Source of the DNA: Ruminiclostridium josui JCM 17888
Lineage (GTDB): Bacteria > Bacillota > Clostridia > Acetivibrionales > DSM-1351
Direction of reading: 5' to 3'
DNA: 64,000 nt
Assembly: GCF_000526495.1 (NCBI RefSeq)
Contig: NZ_JAGE01000001.1
Location: 2,414,001-2,478,000, forward strand
Shown: positions 53,630 through 61,956 of the stretch, one piece after another
How the letters are laid out: every line of letters starts with the position of its first letter
Position numbering within the stretch: position 1 is the first letter of the stretch
Translations under genes and position numbers: made by a program
The notes under the pieces: generated by a model
The model's database searches: none
What the model saw: only the letters and a program-made list of their open reading frames with translations
What the model was told of the DNA's origin: nothing

Positions 53630-54991
53630 ATGCAAAGGTTACTGGCAAAAAACAAGGAATTTTATTTGAAGCTTCTTACACTGGCATTACCAATAACTAT
53701 TCAAAGCTTAATTTCAACATCTCTTGGTGTCGTGGATTCTGTAATGGTTGGTGCTTTAGGGAATCAAGCATTAGCAGCTGTTGGTGTTGCTAATCAGTAT
53801 GGTTTAATAGTATTTTTACTTTATAATGCAATACATAGCGGATGTAGTATTTATGTTGCCCAATTCTGGGGTAAAAAGGACCATGATAATATAGGCAGAG
53901 TGGTAAATATGGATATCGCAATAGCTGCAGGTGCTACTCTTTTGTTGGCAGCTATAGGGTTATTGTTGCCCGAACAGATTATTTCTATTTTTAATACCGA
54001 TCCTGTGGTTATTAGTCAGGGCGCCGGTTTTTTACGAATACTCAGTGTGAGTTTTGTATTTGCAGCAATAAGTTTTGGATTCAGTGTGGCTCTCCGAAGT
54101 ATTGGAAAGTCTGCTATGCCAATGATAATAAGTGCGTCAGCATTGGGACTTAATACTCTTCTTAATTTTGTACTGATATACGGAAGATTTGGTATGCCGG
54201 CAATGGGCGTGAGAGGCGCAGCAACAGGTACATTAATAGCAAGAATAGTTGAATTATTTATATTTTTATTTTTTGTATCAAAGTATTTTCCACTCCTTAG
54301 ATTTAGAATCAGTGAACTTAGAAAAGTTACGAAAGATTTACTGGGCAGGATAACTAAGACTACCATCCCGGTAATTCTTAATGAAATGTGCTGGGGTGTG
54401 GGTATTGCAGTATATTCAATTGCGTATGGCAGAATAAGTACTGAAGCATTTGATGCAGTGCAGATTACAAACAATGTAGTAAACATGTTTATGGTTGCGG
54501 CCTTTGGCATGGCCAGTGCTTCGGCAGTTATGACAGGACATGCTATAGGAGCAGGAGAGGAAAAGAAAGTAAGACAGTACGCTTGGAGATTTGTCCGGCT
54601 TTGTATAATTGGTGGGGTCATTTTGGGAGGTCTTTTATATCTGTTCTCTCCAGCGATTGTAAGTCTGTTTAAGGTAAGCAGTGATGTTATTGAAACAGCT
54701 ATAATTCTTATGGCAATGAACTCAATTATTTTGCCCATAAGATTTACAAATATAGTTGTCATTGTAGGAGTTTTACGTGGAGGTGGGGATGCTACCTTTG
54801 CATTTATAGCTGAAAGCATTACAATGTGGTTTATAGGTGTTCCTCTTTCTTTTATAGGAGCATTGGTGCTAAGGCTTGATGTTCAGTGGGTTGTCCTCTT
54901 GGTAATGGCTGAAGAAATCGTGAAAATGATTTGCGGTATTACCAGATTAAGGTCCAATAAATGGATAAAAAACGTTGTTAGAGAAATTTGA
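53630..54991 (+). CDS. MATE-family multidrug efflux transporter
   Basis: 453 residues with twelve membrane helices in two related halves. Features: LKLLTLALPITIQSLISTSL, VDSVMVGALGNQALAAVGVA, HSGCSIYVAQFWGKKDHDNI and FSVALRSIGKSAMPMIISAS in half one; ITKTTIPVILNEMCWGVGIA, and MASASAVMTGHAIGAGEEKK with VGVLRGGGDATFAF in half two. It exports drugs or toxic cations using a Na+ or H+ gradient. RBS AGGGGGATAA. It is monocistronic after a terminator, so not co-transcribed with the peptide locus, although it could add tolerance. Confidence 0.93.
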   Translation: MQRLLAKNKEFYLKLLTLALPITIQSLISTSLGVVDSVMVGALGNQALAAVGVANQYGLIVFLLYNAIHSGCSIYVAQFWGKKDHDNIGRVVNMDIAIAAGATLLLAAIGLLLPEQIISIFNTDPVVISQGAGFLRILSVSFVFAAISFGFSVALRSIGKSAMPMIISASALGLNTLLNFVLIYGRFGMPAMGVRGAATGTLIARIVELFIFLFFVSKYFPLLRFRISELRKVTKDLLGRITKTTIPVILNEMCWGVGIAVYSIAYGRISTEAFDAVQITNNVVNMFMVAAFGMASASAVMTGHAIGAGEEKKVRQYAWRFVRLCIIGGVILGGLLYLFSPAIVSLFKVSSDVIETAIILMAMNSIILPIRFTNIVVIVGVLRGGGDATFAFIAESITMWFIGVPLSFIGALVLRLDVQWVVLLVMAEEIVKMICGITRLRSNKWIKNVVREI

Positions 54992-55050
54992 TTTTTTCAT
55001 ATGAAATATTGGGCATTATAATAATAAAATTGTGAATTTTCGGAGGTTTT

Positions 55051-55665
55051 ATGATTATTAAGAGTGCTTCACACGAAATTACGGCTGTAAAGCCAAACCA
55101 ATACCCGGTTAAGGGTTTTCCGGAGATAGCTTTTGCAGGAAGGTCAAATGTAGGCAAGTCTTCAATAATTAATACTTTGGTTAACAGAAAAAGTCTTGCA
55201 AGAGTAGGGTCAACTCCCGGTAAAACCAGACAGATAAATTTCTTTAATGTTAATGATCTTTTTTATTTAGTGGACTTGCCTGGATACGGCTTTGCCAATG
55301 TATCAAAAGAGATGAAAGCATCATGGGCGAATATTATCGAAACATATTTGTATTCAAGGAAAGAAAACTTTCTTAAAATGGTTGTTTTGCTTGTAGATAT
55401 CAGACATTCTCCCAGTAAGGACGATATTATGATGTATCAATGGTTAAAGGGCTTTGGACTAAATACCATTATAATTGCCAATAAGGCTGATAAAATATCC
55501 AGGGGACAGATAAATCCACGTATAAATGATATACGAAAGGTTTTACAGTTGGACGGAGCTGAAAAGGTTATACCATTTTCAACGGCTAATCGTTTGGGAC
55601 TTGAAAAGGTATGGGCGGAGTTTGATATTGCATTAAATGTAACGGGTGAAGAACAGAAGGTTTAA
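55051..55665 (+). CDS. engB: Ribosome-biogenesis GTPase EngB/YsxC
   Basis: 204 residues. G1 FAGRSNVGKSSIINTLVNRK, G2 GKTRQINFF region, G3 LVDLPGYGFANVSKE, G4 IIANKADKI and G5 FSTANRLG. The order and lengths are those of EngB (YihA/YsxC), which helps assemble the large ribosomal subunit. RBS CGGAGG. The DUF445 gene follows 15 bases downstream, so they probably share a transcript. The more usual lon neighbour is absent here. Confidence 0.95.
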   Translation: MIIKSASHEITAVKPNQYPVKGFPEIAFAGRSNVGKSSIINTLVNRKSLARVGSTPGKTRQINFFNVNDLFYLVDLPGYGFANVSKEMKASWANIIETYLYSRKENFLKMVVLLVDIRHSPSKDDIMMYQWLKGFGLNTIIIANKADKISRGQINPRINDIRKVLQLDGAEKVIPFSTANRLGLEKVWAEFDIALNVTGEEQKV

Positions 55666-55680
55666 GGTGGAGATTTTGAT

Positions 55681-56934
55681 ATGGAAAAGTACACTTATAC
55701 AGATGAAAATGAAAAGCTTAGAAAAAAATTAATAATGATGAAAATTATTGCAACGTCATTATTAGTGTTTATGACTATTGTATTTATTATTTTCAGAGGA
55801 TTGGAGGGCCGAGGCCTTCTGTATTCATCTATAGCAGCCTTTGCAGAGGCTTCAATGGTAGGTGCTCTTGCGGACTGGTTTGCTGTTGTGGCACTTTTCA
55901 AACACCCTTTAGGACTTAGAGTTATTCCACATACGGCCATTATTGCAAATAACAAATCAAGAATAGCCAAGGCTTTGTCAAACTTTGTAGTGTCCAATTT
56001 TTTTACACCTGAGATTATTAAGGCAAAGCTGGACAAGGTGAGTATTTCAAAAACTATTTCAGACTATGTTGAAAAAAACAGAGAAATGATTGTAAAAGCC
56101 ATAGTTGTGAGACTTCCTTTTTTGGCGGATTCTTTTATAAATGATGAAAAAATCGGTAACTTTATTAAAGCACAGCTCTATACCAAAGCTGAGGAGATAA
56201 GTCTATATCCTTTGTTGGGTAAAAGCTTAACTCCACTTGTTGAATCAGGTTATCATAAGCCTCTTGTAAAGGGACTTCTTAATGCTACATACAAATTTAT
56301 TAATGACAATAAAGACAAGACAATTCTTGTACTTGGGGGAATAAATAAAACTCTTGCTCTGCCATTTATTGGGGATTTAGTTTATCGTAAAATACTTGAG
56401 TTCTTAATCAGACAGATTGAAGAGATAGATACAAACGACGAGGCTGAAATTAACAAACTTCTGATGTCTGTTATTCCAAAGCTTATTGATGATATGAAAA
56501 ATTCTCAGGAGCTTATTGAAAAAGGAGAGATACTCAAGGGACAGATATTGAATTCCGATATTTATACTAAAGTTGTAAATATGCTGACAGAAGTAACAGT
56601 TGCTTACAAGAATTCATATTTTGAAAATGAAGCTAAACTTACTGAAAAAGTTAGTGCACTTATTGATATGATTGCCGTTGGAATAAATAATAACGACACA
56701 CTTCGTGAAACAATTGATAATTCTGTAATCGGCGGCATTGAAAGCATAGTTTCCCAATACGGCGACAGAATAGGTTCTCTTATATACGATACCATGGAAG
56801 GCTGGGAGACAAAAGACATGGTGGATAAGCTGGAGGTTCAGGTTGGAGCTGACCTGCAGTATATCAGGATTAATGGAACGGTAATAGGTGGTTTGGCAGG
56901 CCTGGTTATCCATCTACTGTCCCAGTTATTTTAA
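55681..56934 (+). CDS. DUF445 family membrane protein
   Basis: 417 residues. Two membrane helices near the N-terminus (LIMMKIIATSLLVFMTIVFI; LYSSIAAFAEASMVGALADW), then the DUF445 hallmark ADWFAVVALFKHPLGLRVIP HTAIIANNKSRIAKALSNFV. A long helical middle and a C-terminal hydrophobic anchor follow (NGTVIGGLAGLVIHLLSQLF). The family is widespread and functionally unknown; it resembles YheB-type proteins. Coupled to engB. The CDF transporter gene follows 23 bases later. Confidence 0.88.
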   Translation: MEKYTYTDENEKLRKKLIMMKIIATSLLVFMTIVFIIFRGLEGRGLLYSSIAAFAEASMVGALADWFAVVALFKHPLGLRVIPHTAIIANNKSRIAKALSNFVVSNFFTPEIIKAKLDKVSISKTISDYVEKNREMIVKAIVVRLPFLADSFINDEKIGNFIKAQLYTKAEEISLYPLLGKSLTPLVESGYHKPLVKGLLNATYKFINDNKDKTILVLGGINKTLALPFIGDLVYRKILEFLIRQIEEIDTNDEAEINKLLMSVIPKLIDDMKNSQELIEKGEILKGQILNSDIYTKVVNMLTEVTVAYKNSYFENEAKLTEKVSALIDMIAVGINNNDTLRETIDNSVIGGIESIVSQYGDRIGSLIYDTMEGWETKDMVDKLEVQVGADLQYIRINGTVIGGLAGLVIHLLSQLF

Positions 56935-56957
56935 TATTATTTTTAAGAGGTTATTAT

Positions 56958-57815
56958 ATGGATAGGTTCAAAATTACCCGGCTTGTTGCGATACTTGGTA
57001 TTGCGGCAAATATTTTTCTTCTTTCCATAAAGCTTGCAGCGGGCTTCTTAAGCCGGAGCCAGGCTATGATTGCTGATGGTTTTAACAGCGCCGGAGACGT
57101 TTTTGCCTCGGTTATGACACTTGTAGGAAACAGTATTGCTAGCAAGCCCGAAGATAACGATCATCCTTATGGACATGGCAAGGCGGAATACATTTTTTCA
57201 ATGATTATTAGTATATCTCTTATGTTTGTTTCATTTACAATTTTTAAAAATTCACTATCCTCAATATTAAACAGGGAGTCCTTCACCGTATCATGGTTTC
57301 TGATAGCCGCAGCGATAATTACTATTGTAGTTAAGCTTTCATTATTTATTTATACCAATCGTGTTGGAAAGAAAATGGATAACCTTCTTGTCATTGCAAA
57401 TTCTGAAGACCACAGAAACGATGTCTTTGTTACTTCCGGTACAATTCTTGGTATTGTTATGGGGTATTTTGGATTTGTGTGGGTAGATGGTGCTGTAGGT
57501 ATACTCATTTCTCTTTGGATTTTTTATACCGGAATCAAAATATTTATTTCGTCATTTAAGGTTCTCATGGATACTAATATGGACCCTGCCTTTAAGGAAA
57601 ATGCACTTAATCTGATTCAAAGCATCAATGGAGTTGACCATATTGATTCTATCAATGCAAAGCCGGTGGGAGAGGGCTTTATATTAATTATAAAAGTGTC
57701 TGTAGACGGAGAAATGTCCGTAAATGAGAGTCACAAAATTGCCGGTACGATTAAGGCAAAGGTAAAGGATATTAAAGGAGTAAAAGATGCGGTAGTTCAT
57801 ATTAATCCGTGCTAA
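56958..57815 (+). CDS. Cation diffusion facilitator (CDF) transporter
   Basis: 285 residues. Six membrane helices with metal-site motifs AMIADGFNSAGDVFASVM (helix 2; the DxxxD-like pair is D-x6-D with Asn) and NSEDHRNDVFVTSGTILG (helix 5, HxxxD), plus HPYGHGKAEYIFSM. The cytoplasmic ferredoxin-like tail spans ~205-285 (INGVDHIDSINAKPVGEGF; KGVKDAVVHINPC). It exports Mn2+, Fe2+ or Zn2+ in exchange for protons; the helix-2 pattern resembles MntE-like members more than zinc-specific ones, but this is not decisive. Third gene of the engB-DUF445-CDF run. Confidence 0.9.
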   Translation: MDRFKITRLVAILGIAANIFLLSIKLAAGFLSRSQAMIADGFNSAGDVFASVMTLVGNSIASKPEDNDHPYGHGKAEYIFSMIISISLMFVSFTIFKNSLSSILNRESFTVSWFLIAAAIITIVVKLSLFIYTNRVGKKMDNLLVIANSEDHRNDVFVTSGTILGIVMGYFGFVWVDGAVGILISLWIFYTGIKIFISSFKVLMDTNMDPAFKENALNLIQSINGVDHIDSINAKPVGEGFILIIKVSVDGEMSVNESHKIAGTIKAKVKDIKGVKDAVVHINPC

Positions 57816-57853
57816 AAAACAGCCAAGGGGAACGAACCTGTCCCACTTGGCTG
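57814..57853 (-). terminator. Terminator of the copper-amine-oxidase-domain gene
   Basis: CAGCCAAG (57820-57827) and CTTGGCTG (57846-57853) form a hairpin. On the minus strand it is followed by TTTTTTAGC. It may also weakly stop transcription from the CDF gene. Confidence 0.7.
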
Positions 57854-57876
57854 TATATGAAAATATTCATTATTTC

Positions 57877-58878
57877 CTAATCACTTATTACGATGTCAGA
57901 GGCGGTAACATTAACAGTTTTCAAACGAAGAACATCTTTGAAAAAGCTTAGGGGAACAAAGGTCTTTCCATCTATAATTTCAGGGGCTGTTCCCAGTTGA
58001 ATGGGTGCAGTTCTCATATATATGTAGTTATCTTTACCTATAGTCATAAAAATACCTTTACCTAGCATTACAGTTCTCGTTTTACCGTCCCAGTTTACAT
58101 CAAATCCCAAGCTTTCAGCAATTGCACGTACAGGAACCATAACTGTACCCGTTTTATTTGTGTATGCTGAAGGAGCTTCAATTGTTTTGTTGTTAACAAC
58201 TATATTCATAGAAGCGATATTACCGCTTAGTATAGCTTCTTCATTGTCTGTAGGTTCAACAACCTTCTCAAATAATACAACTATTTTATCCGGAGTTGTC
58301 TGGGCAGGAATGCTTCTGGTCGAAATGCCGTAAAGCACTACGAGATTTCTGTTTGCAAGTTCACCGCCAAAAGCTTTTCCATCCTGGGATATTATTTCTG
58401 TTTCCTTAGAAATATTTAGTTTTAACATATTATCAGCACTGATTAAATCTTTATTGAACCTGTCAATTTTTATACACTGAACTTTACTACTGGCAACATT
58501 AACAACTTCTGCTTTATATTGTGGAGGATAAATCATTAGTGATGGTGCATTCCCATTATAATATCCTGTGATAAGAGCTCCAACTTCAATTTTTTCATTA
58601 TTAATTACGTATGTATTGCTGGATATTATCAGGTTTGCTTGTTCTCCGTTCTGATCTTCAACCAGAGCAAACTTTGAGCCCTTCACGCCTTTATAATCAG
58701 TTATTTCCTTAACTGTACCAGTAAAAGAGCTTAAGGTAACTTGGTTCTCTCTTGTATCTGTTTGCTCAGAAATATTGACTGCATTAAGATTTTCTGTGTA
58801 ATTTGCTAAAGATGGAGCAGATGAAAGTGATATAATTGTGACTGCAAATAATCCTGCTATTATTCTTTTGCTTTTCAT
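57877..58878 (-). CDS. Secreted protein with copper-amine-oxidase N-terminal-like domain
   Basis: 333 residues. Signal peptide 1-~25 (SLANY). Residues ~45-230 form an uncharacterised beta-rich region with GTVKEITDYKGVKGSKFALV and LIISSNTYVINNEKIEVGAL. The C-terminal ~100 residues carry the Cu_amine_oxidN1 domain: MNIVVNNKTIEAPSAYTNKT, GTVMVPVRAIAESLGFDVNW, DGKTRTVMLGK, then GKTFVPLSFFKDVL. In Firmicutes this domain is a cell-wall stalk-like or binding module, not an oxidase. Start ATG 58878 after AGGGAG. Monocistronic and convergent with the CDF gene. Confidence 0.85.
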   Translation of the reverse strand: MKSKRIIAGLFAVTIISLSSAPSLANYTENLNAVNISEQTDTRENQVTLSSFTGTVKEITDYKGVKGSKFALVEDQNGEQANLIISSNTYVINNEKIEVGALITGYYNGNAPSLMIYPPQYKAEVVNVASSKVQCIKIDRFNKDLISADNMLKLNISKETEIISQDGKAFGGELANRNLVVLYGISTRSIPAQTTPDKIVVLFEKVVEPTDNEEAILSGNIASMNIVVNNKTIEAPSAYTNKTGTVMVPVRAIAESLGFDVNWDGKTRTVMLGKGIFMTIGKDNYIYMRTAPIQLGTAPEIIDGKTFVPLSFFKDVLRLKTVNVTASDIVISD

Positions 58879-59057
58879 AGTACGATACTCCCTTCGAATT
58901 TATATCATATTTATTAGACATAGAAATATTATTTAAGTTCCCAAAAAGATTAAATAAATTTTTTGTTTAAAGCTATTTCTTTAGGGTACATATATAACTG
59001 TCGATAAAATTTCATATTAAAATAAAATATAGAATTATATTGGGAGGATTTTTAGTT

Positions 59058-59603
59058 ATGAAGAAATTTGTTTGTTCAGTTTGCGGATATGTACATACTG
59101 GTAATGAGGCACCTGATGCTTGTCCTCAGTGTAAAGCACCAAAGACAAAATTTATTGAGCAGTCTGAAACATCAGCACAGTGGGCTGATGAACATAGAAT
59201 AGGCGTAGCACAGGGCGTTGATCCAGAGATACTTGAAGGCCTGAGAGCAAACTTTATGGGAGAATGTACAGAGGTTGGAATGTACCTTGCTATGGCAAGA
59301 CAGGCTGAGCGTGAAGGATACCCTGAAATCGGTGCTTTTTACAAGCTTGCTGCATGGGAAGAAGCTGAGCATGCTGCAAAGTTTGCAGAATTGCTTGGAG
59401 AAGTAGTTCATGCTGACACTAAGAAAAACCTAGAGTTGAGAGCAGAAGCCGAAGCTGGCGCATGCCAAGGCAAAAAGGATCTTGCAACACGTGCAAAGCA
59501 GCTTAACCTTGATGCAATTCACGACACAGTTCATGAAATGTGTAAGGACGAAGCAAGACACGGAGCAGGATTTAAGGGCTTATTGAACAGATATTTTAAA
59601 TAA
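59058..59603 (+). CDS. Reverse rubrerythrin
   Basis: 181 residues from ATG 59058 ([20 protein letters not shown]); an in-frame TTG at 59040 lies before the GGGAGG ribosome binding site. The rubredoxin domain is at the N-terminus (CSVCGY ... CPQCKAPK), with the diiron four-helix domain behind ([60 protein letters not shown]). This is the inverse of the classical order at 40.5 kb. Reverse rubrerythrins of Clostridium scavenge H2O2 and O2 and are induced by air exposure. Confidence 0.94.
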   Translation: MKKFVCSVCGYVHTGNEAPDACPQCKAPKTKFIEQSETSAQWADEHRIGVAQGVDPEILEGLRANFMGECTEVGMYLAMARQAEREGYPEIGAFYKLAAWEEAEHAAKFAELLGEVVHADTKKNLELRAEAEAGACQGKKDLATRAKQLNLDAIHDTVHEMCKDEARHGAGFKGLLNRYFK

Positions 59604-59749
59604 AAATTAGTACAATATGATATAAAAAATACAATTCTTACTATCGGTAAACCGTTGAATACTAAGGCTTTTGGGCTACAGTACACGAAACTGATTTTAA
59701 GGATTGTATTTTTTTGTACTTTTGATTATTTTAGCATGTATTTATTTTT

Positions 59750-59871
59750 GTGGGAAAACGGTGGGAAATTCATCGAAATTAGCCCACAATTCAGAACTTT
59801 TCCCACAAATGGGGTGTAGACTAGAAGGGAATAGGGTTACGGTGCTTTTTGAACAATCGTGTGTGGGAAAA
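59750..59871. repeat. Cluster of GTGGGAAA arm-type repeats
   Basis: GTGGGAAA occurs at 59750, 59761 and 59863 on the plus strand, and as TTTCCCAC at 59798-59805 on the minus strand. A related GCCCACAA is at 59782. Such short repeats beside a tyrosine-integrase gene are the arm-type sites bound by the integrase N-terminal domain. They lie just upstream of the integrase relic. Confidence 0.5.
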
Positions 59872-59953
59872 ATTATTGACAGACCTCTCATCAATGAGAA
59901 ATGGTATGGATGATTTTAGGGAGGTAGGGTGAGAGTATTGAAGTGTAGCGTAA

Positions 59954-60067
59954 GAAAAAGGAGCATCATGGTCATTCAGAGTAGAATTAGGAAAAGCAGA
60001 TGGAAAACGTAAACAGATTGAACGTAGTGGCTTTAAGACTGAAAAGGAAGCAGTAGATAGAAAAATA
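59954..60067 (+). pseudogene. Tyrosine integrase N-terminal fragment
   Basis: In one frame, EKGASWSFRVELGKADGKRK, QIERSGFKTEKEAVDRK and a stop. This is the arm-binding (AP2-like) N-terminal domain of phage/ICE integrases (GxWxFRVxxG...GKRKQxxRSGFxTKKEA). A stop precedes it in frame, and the catalytic R-H-R-Y domain is missing. It is a dead remnant of an integrated element. Confidence 0.65.
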
Positions 60068-60341
60068 ACTATATCACATAAATTTTCCAACTGACCATGC
60101 CCAGTTTGATAGATACGGCTTATATAACCACAGGACAATAAATCAGCAAGCGGTGGATGAATACAGAATCACCGAGAGAAAAAGCAAGGGCAGCTTCAAA
60201 TTTAATTAATAAACACCTAAACTTCCAGAATATAATATTAGATACTATAAAAACAATCTTTTACTTATTTTTACAATAATGTATAATTTTTGGCATAGGA
60301 TCTGATCAGGTGCATATAAAAAAATTTTAAGGAGGGAAAAC

Positions 60342-61871
60342 ATGAAAAAAGGTTTTATATTTTTAAGCAGTATTATGCTTACTTTTATGTTCATGCTTTC
60401 AAGTATATCTGTGTTTGCAGTCGGGAATAATACATGGACGGATAAGGCAGCAATTACTGTACCACGGTATGATCATGAAGTAGCCATATTAGATGGAAAG
60501 ATATATGTGATAGGTGGATATAACAGTAGTGGCTATCTTAATTCAGTGGAAGAATACGATCCTGCAACAGATAAATGGATTACCAGAGCAACAATGCCAA
60601 CTGCAAAAGAATATCATCAAGTGGCAGTAGTAGGAGGAAAAATATATGTCATAGGTGGACAGAACAGTAGTGGTTATCTTAATTCAGTAGAAGAATATGA
60701 TCCTGCAACAAATACATGGACAACCAAGGCACCAATGACTATAGCAAGGTTTAGACATGAAGTAGCCGTAGTAGATGGCAAGGTATATGTGATAGGTGGA
60801 AGTAACAGTAACAGTAGTGGTTATCTTAATACAGTGGAAGAATACGACCCTTTAAGAGATACATGGACGAGCAAGGCCTCAATGTCCATCGGAAGAAACT
60901 TTCATAAATTAGCCGTAGTGGCAAGAAAAATCTATGCCATAGGTGGATATAACGGTAATTATCTTAATACGGTGGAGGAGTATGACACGGAATATTCTTT
61001 ACCTCAACCACCAGCTAAACTGACAGTTTTATCCGGCAATGAAAAAGTTGATTTATCATGGGAAGTTGTGGATAGTGCAACTAGTTATAACATAAAACGT
61101 TCCGAAACTTCAGGTGGTCCATATGAGACAATTGCAAGTAATATAATGGCAACAGAATATACTGACACTGATGTTACCAACGGAACTACATATTATTATG
61201 TCGTATCTGCTATAAACGAAACCGGTGAAAGTGAAAATTCAAATGAAGTATCTGCAACACCTGAAAATCCAGCCATAACCCTTGAAGTAACCTCAGTTGA
61301 CAAAGCAAAGCTTGGAGACGAAATAACCGCAAACATAGTAATCCATAACGCTGTAAACATATGTGCCGAAGATTTGAAAATAGCTTATGATACTTCAAAA
61401 TTACAATTTATAAGTGCTGAAAATGCCGATGGGATGAAGATTTATAAAGAGGATGATATCGCTGTCGGGATTAAAAGGTACATAACTGCGTGTCTAGGTA
61501 AAGCCAATGCTGCAAATGGTGATAAAGTATTATTAAAGTTGAAGTTCAAAACCATAGATAAAGGTGAAGCAAAGATTGATATTACTAACGGACGTATTGC
61601 TGACAACGCTACTCTGGAAATGGATATTTCACAGGAAAACTGTGGTGAAAAGACAATATTGATAGAAGGTCCAAAGGACGTCAATCGTAATGGTGAATAT
61701 ACTCTTTTGGATTTAGGTATTACTGCATGGTATTACGGTTGTGCCGCAGTTGACACGGATAGCAGCAAATATGATACCGACCAGGTGGTAAATGGAAGGA
61801 TTGACGATGATGATTTAGCTGAAGTAGTAGCTCAAATACTTGCTAATACCAACTATACTGCTAATATATAA
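60342..61871 (+). CDS. Secreted Kelch-FN3-cohesin-like-dockerin-like protein
   Basis: 509 residues. Signal peptide 1-~27 (VFAVG). Four Kelch repeats (~30-225), each with VAVVxGKIYVIGG, YLNSVEEYDP and a closing W; repeats two and three are almost identical at DNA level with a ~150 bp period. A fibronectin type III domain follows (~226-318, PAKLTVLSGNEKVDLSWEVV, YYYVVSAINETGES). Then a cohesin-fold domain (~320-450, LEVTSVDKAKLGDEITANIV, IAYDTSKLQFISAE). The C-terminal dockerin-like pair is degenerate (DVNRNGEYTLLDLGITAWYY; then a looser DDDDLAEVVAQILA). It could bind carbohydrate or other cell-surface proteins; whether it docks to the cellulosome is unclear. RBS TTAAGGAGGG. Confidence 0.85.
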   Translation: MKKGFIFLSSIMLTFMFMLSSISVFAVGNNTWTDKAAITVPRYDHEVAILDGKIYVIGGYNSSGYLNSVEEYDPATDKWITRATMPTAKEYHQVAVVGGKIYVIGGQNSSGYLNSVEEYDPATNTWTTKAPMTIARFRHEVAVVDGKVYVIGGSNSNSSGYLNTVEEYDPLRDTWTSKASMSIGRNFHKLAVVARKIYAIGGYNGNYLNTVEEYDTEYSLPQPPAKLTVLSGNEKVDLSWEVVDSATSYNIKRSETSGGPYETIASNIMATEYTDTDVTNGTTYYYVVSAINETGESENSNEVSATPENPAITLEVTSVDKAKLGDEITANIVIHNAVNICAEDLKIAYDTSKLQFISAENADGMKIYKEDDIAVGIKRYITACLGKANAANGDKVLLKLKFKTIDKGEAKIDITNGRIADNATLEMDISQENCGEKTILIEGPKDVNRNGEYTLLDLGITAWYYGCAAVDTDSSKYDTDQVVNGRIDDDDLAEVVAQILANTNYTANI

Positions 61872-61887
61872 TTAAATAATTTTAAGT

Positions 61888-61917
61888 AAAAGAACTTACC
61901 GTTTGGTAGGTTCTTTT
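61888..61917 (+). terminator. Terminator after Kelch gene
   Basis: AAAAGAACTTACC (61888-61900) pairs with GGTAGGTTCTTTT (61905-61917) with one mismatch around a GTTT loop. It ends only 39 bases before the next start codon. Confidence 0.8.
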
Positions 61918-61956
61918 GCTATATAAGGAGGTTTTTATGACTAATACTAAAAACAA

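Larger units (their letters stand above)
59604..60341. other. Gene-poor region with integrase relic
   Basis: About 740 bp without an intact gene. It holds the GTGGGAAA cluster (59750-59871) and the integrase fragment (59954-60067) listed separately. A further frame at ~60130-60205 (INQQAVDEYRITERKSKGSF) has no start. The last ~100 bases contain the Kelch-gene leader. Confidence 0.5.

Noticed and set aside
54016-54819. 267-codon minus-strand frame inside the MATE gene
   Set aside because: Long but only an antisense shadow of the MATE reading frame, with no start signal and no domain.
60480-61000. Kelch-region direct repeats as a possible CRISPR or tandem-repeat array
   Set aside because: The ~150 bp periodicity is the coding period of Kelch repeats within one open frame, not repeat-spacer units.
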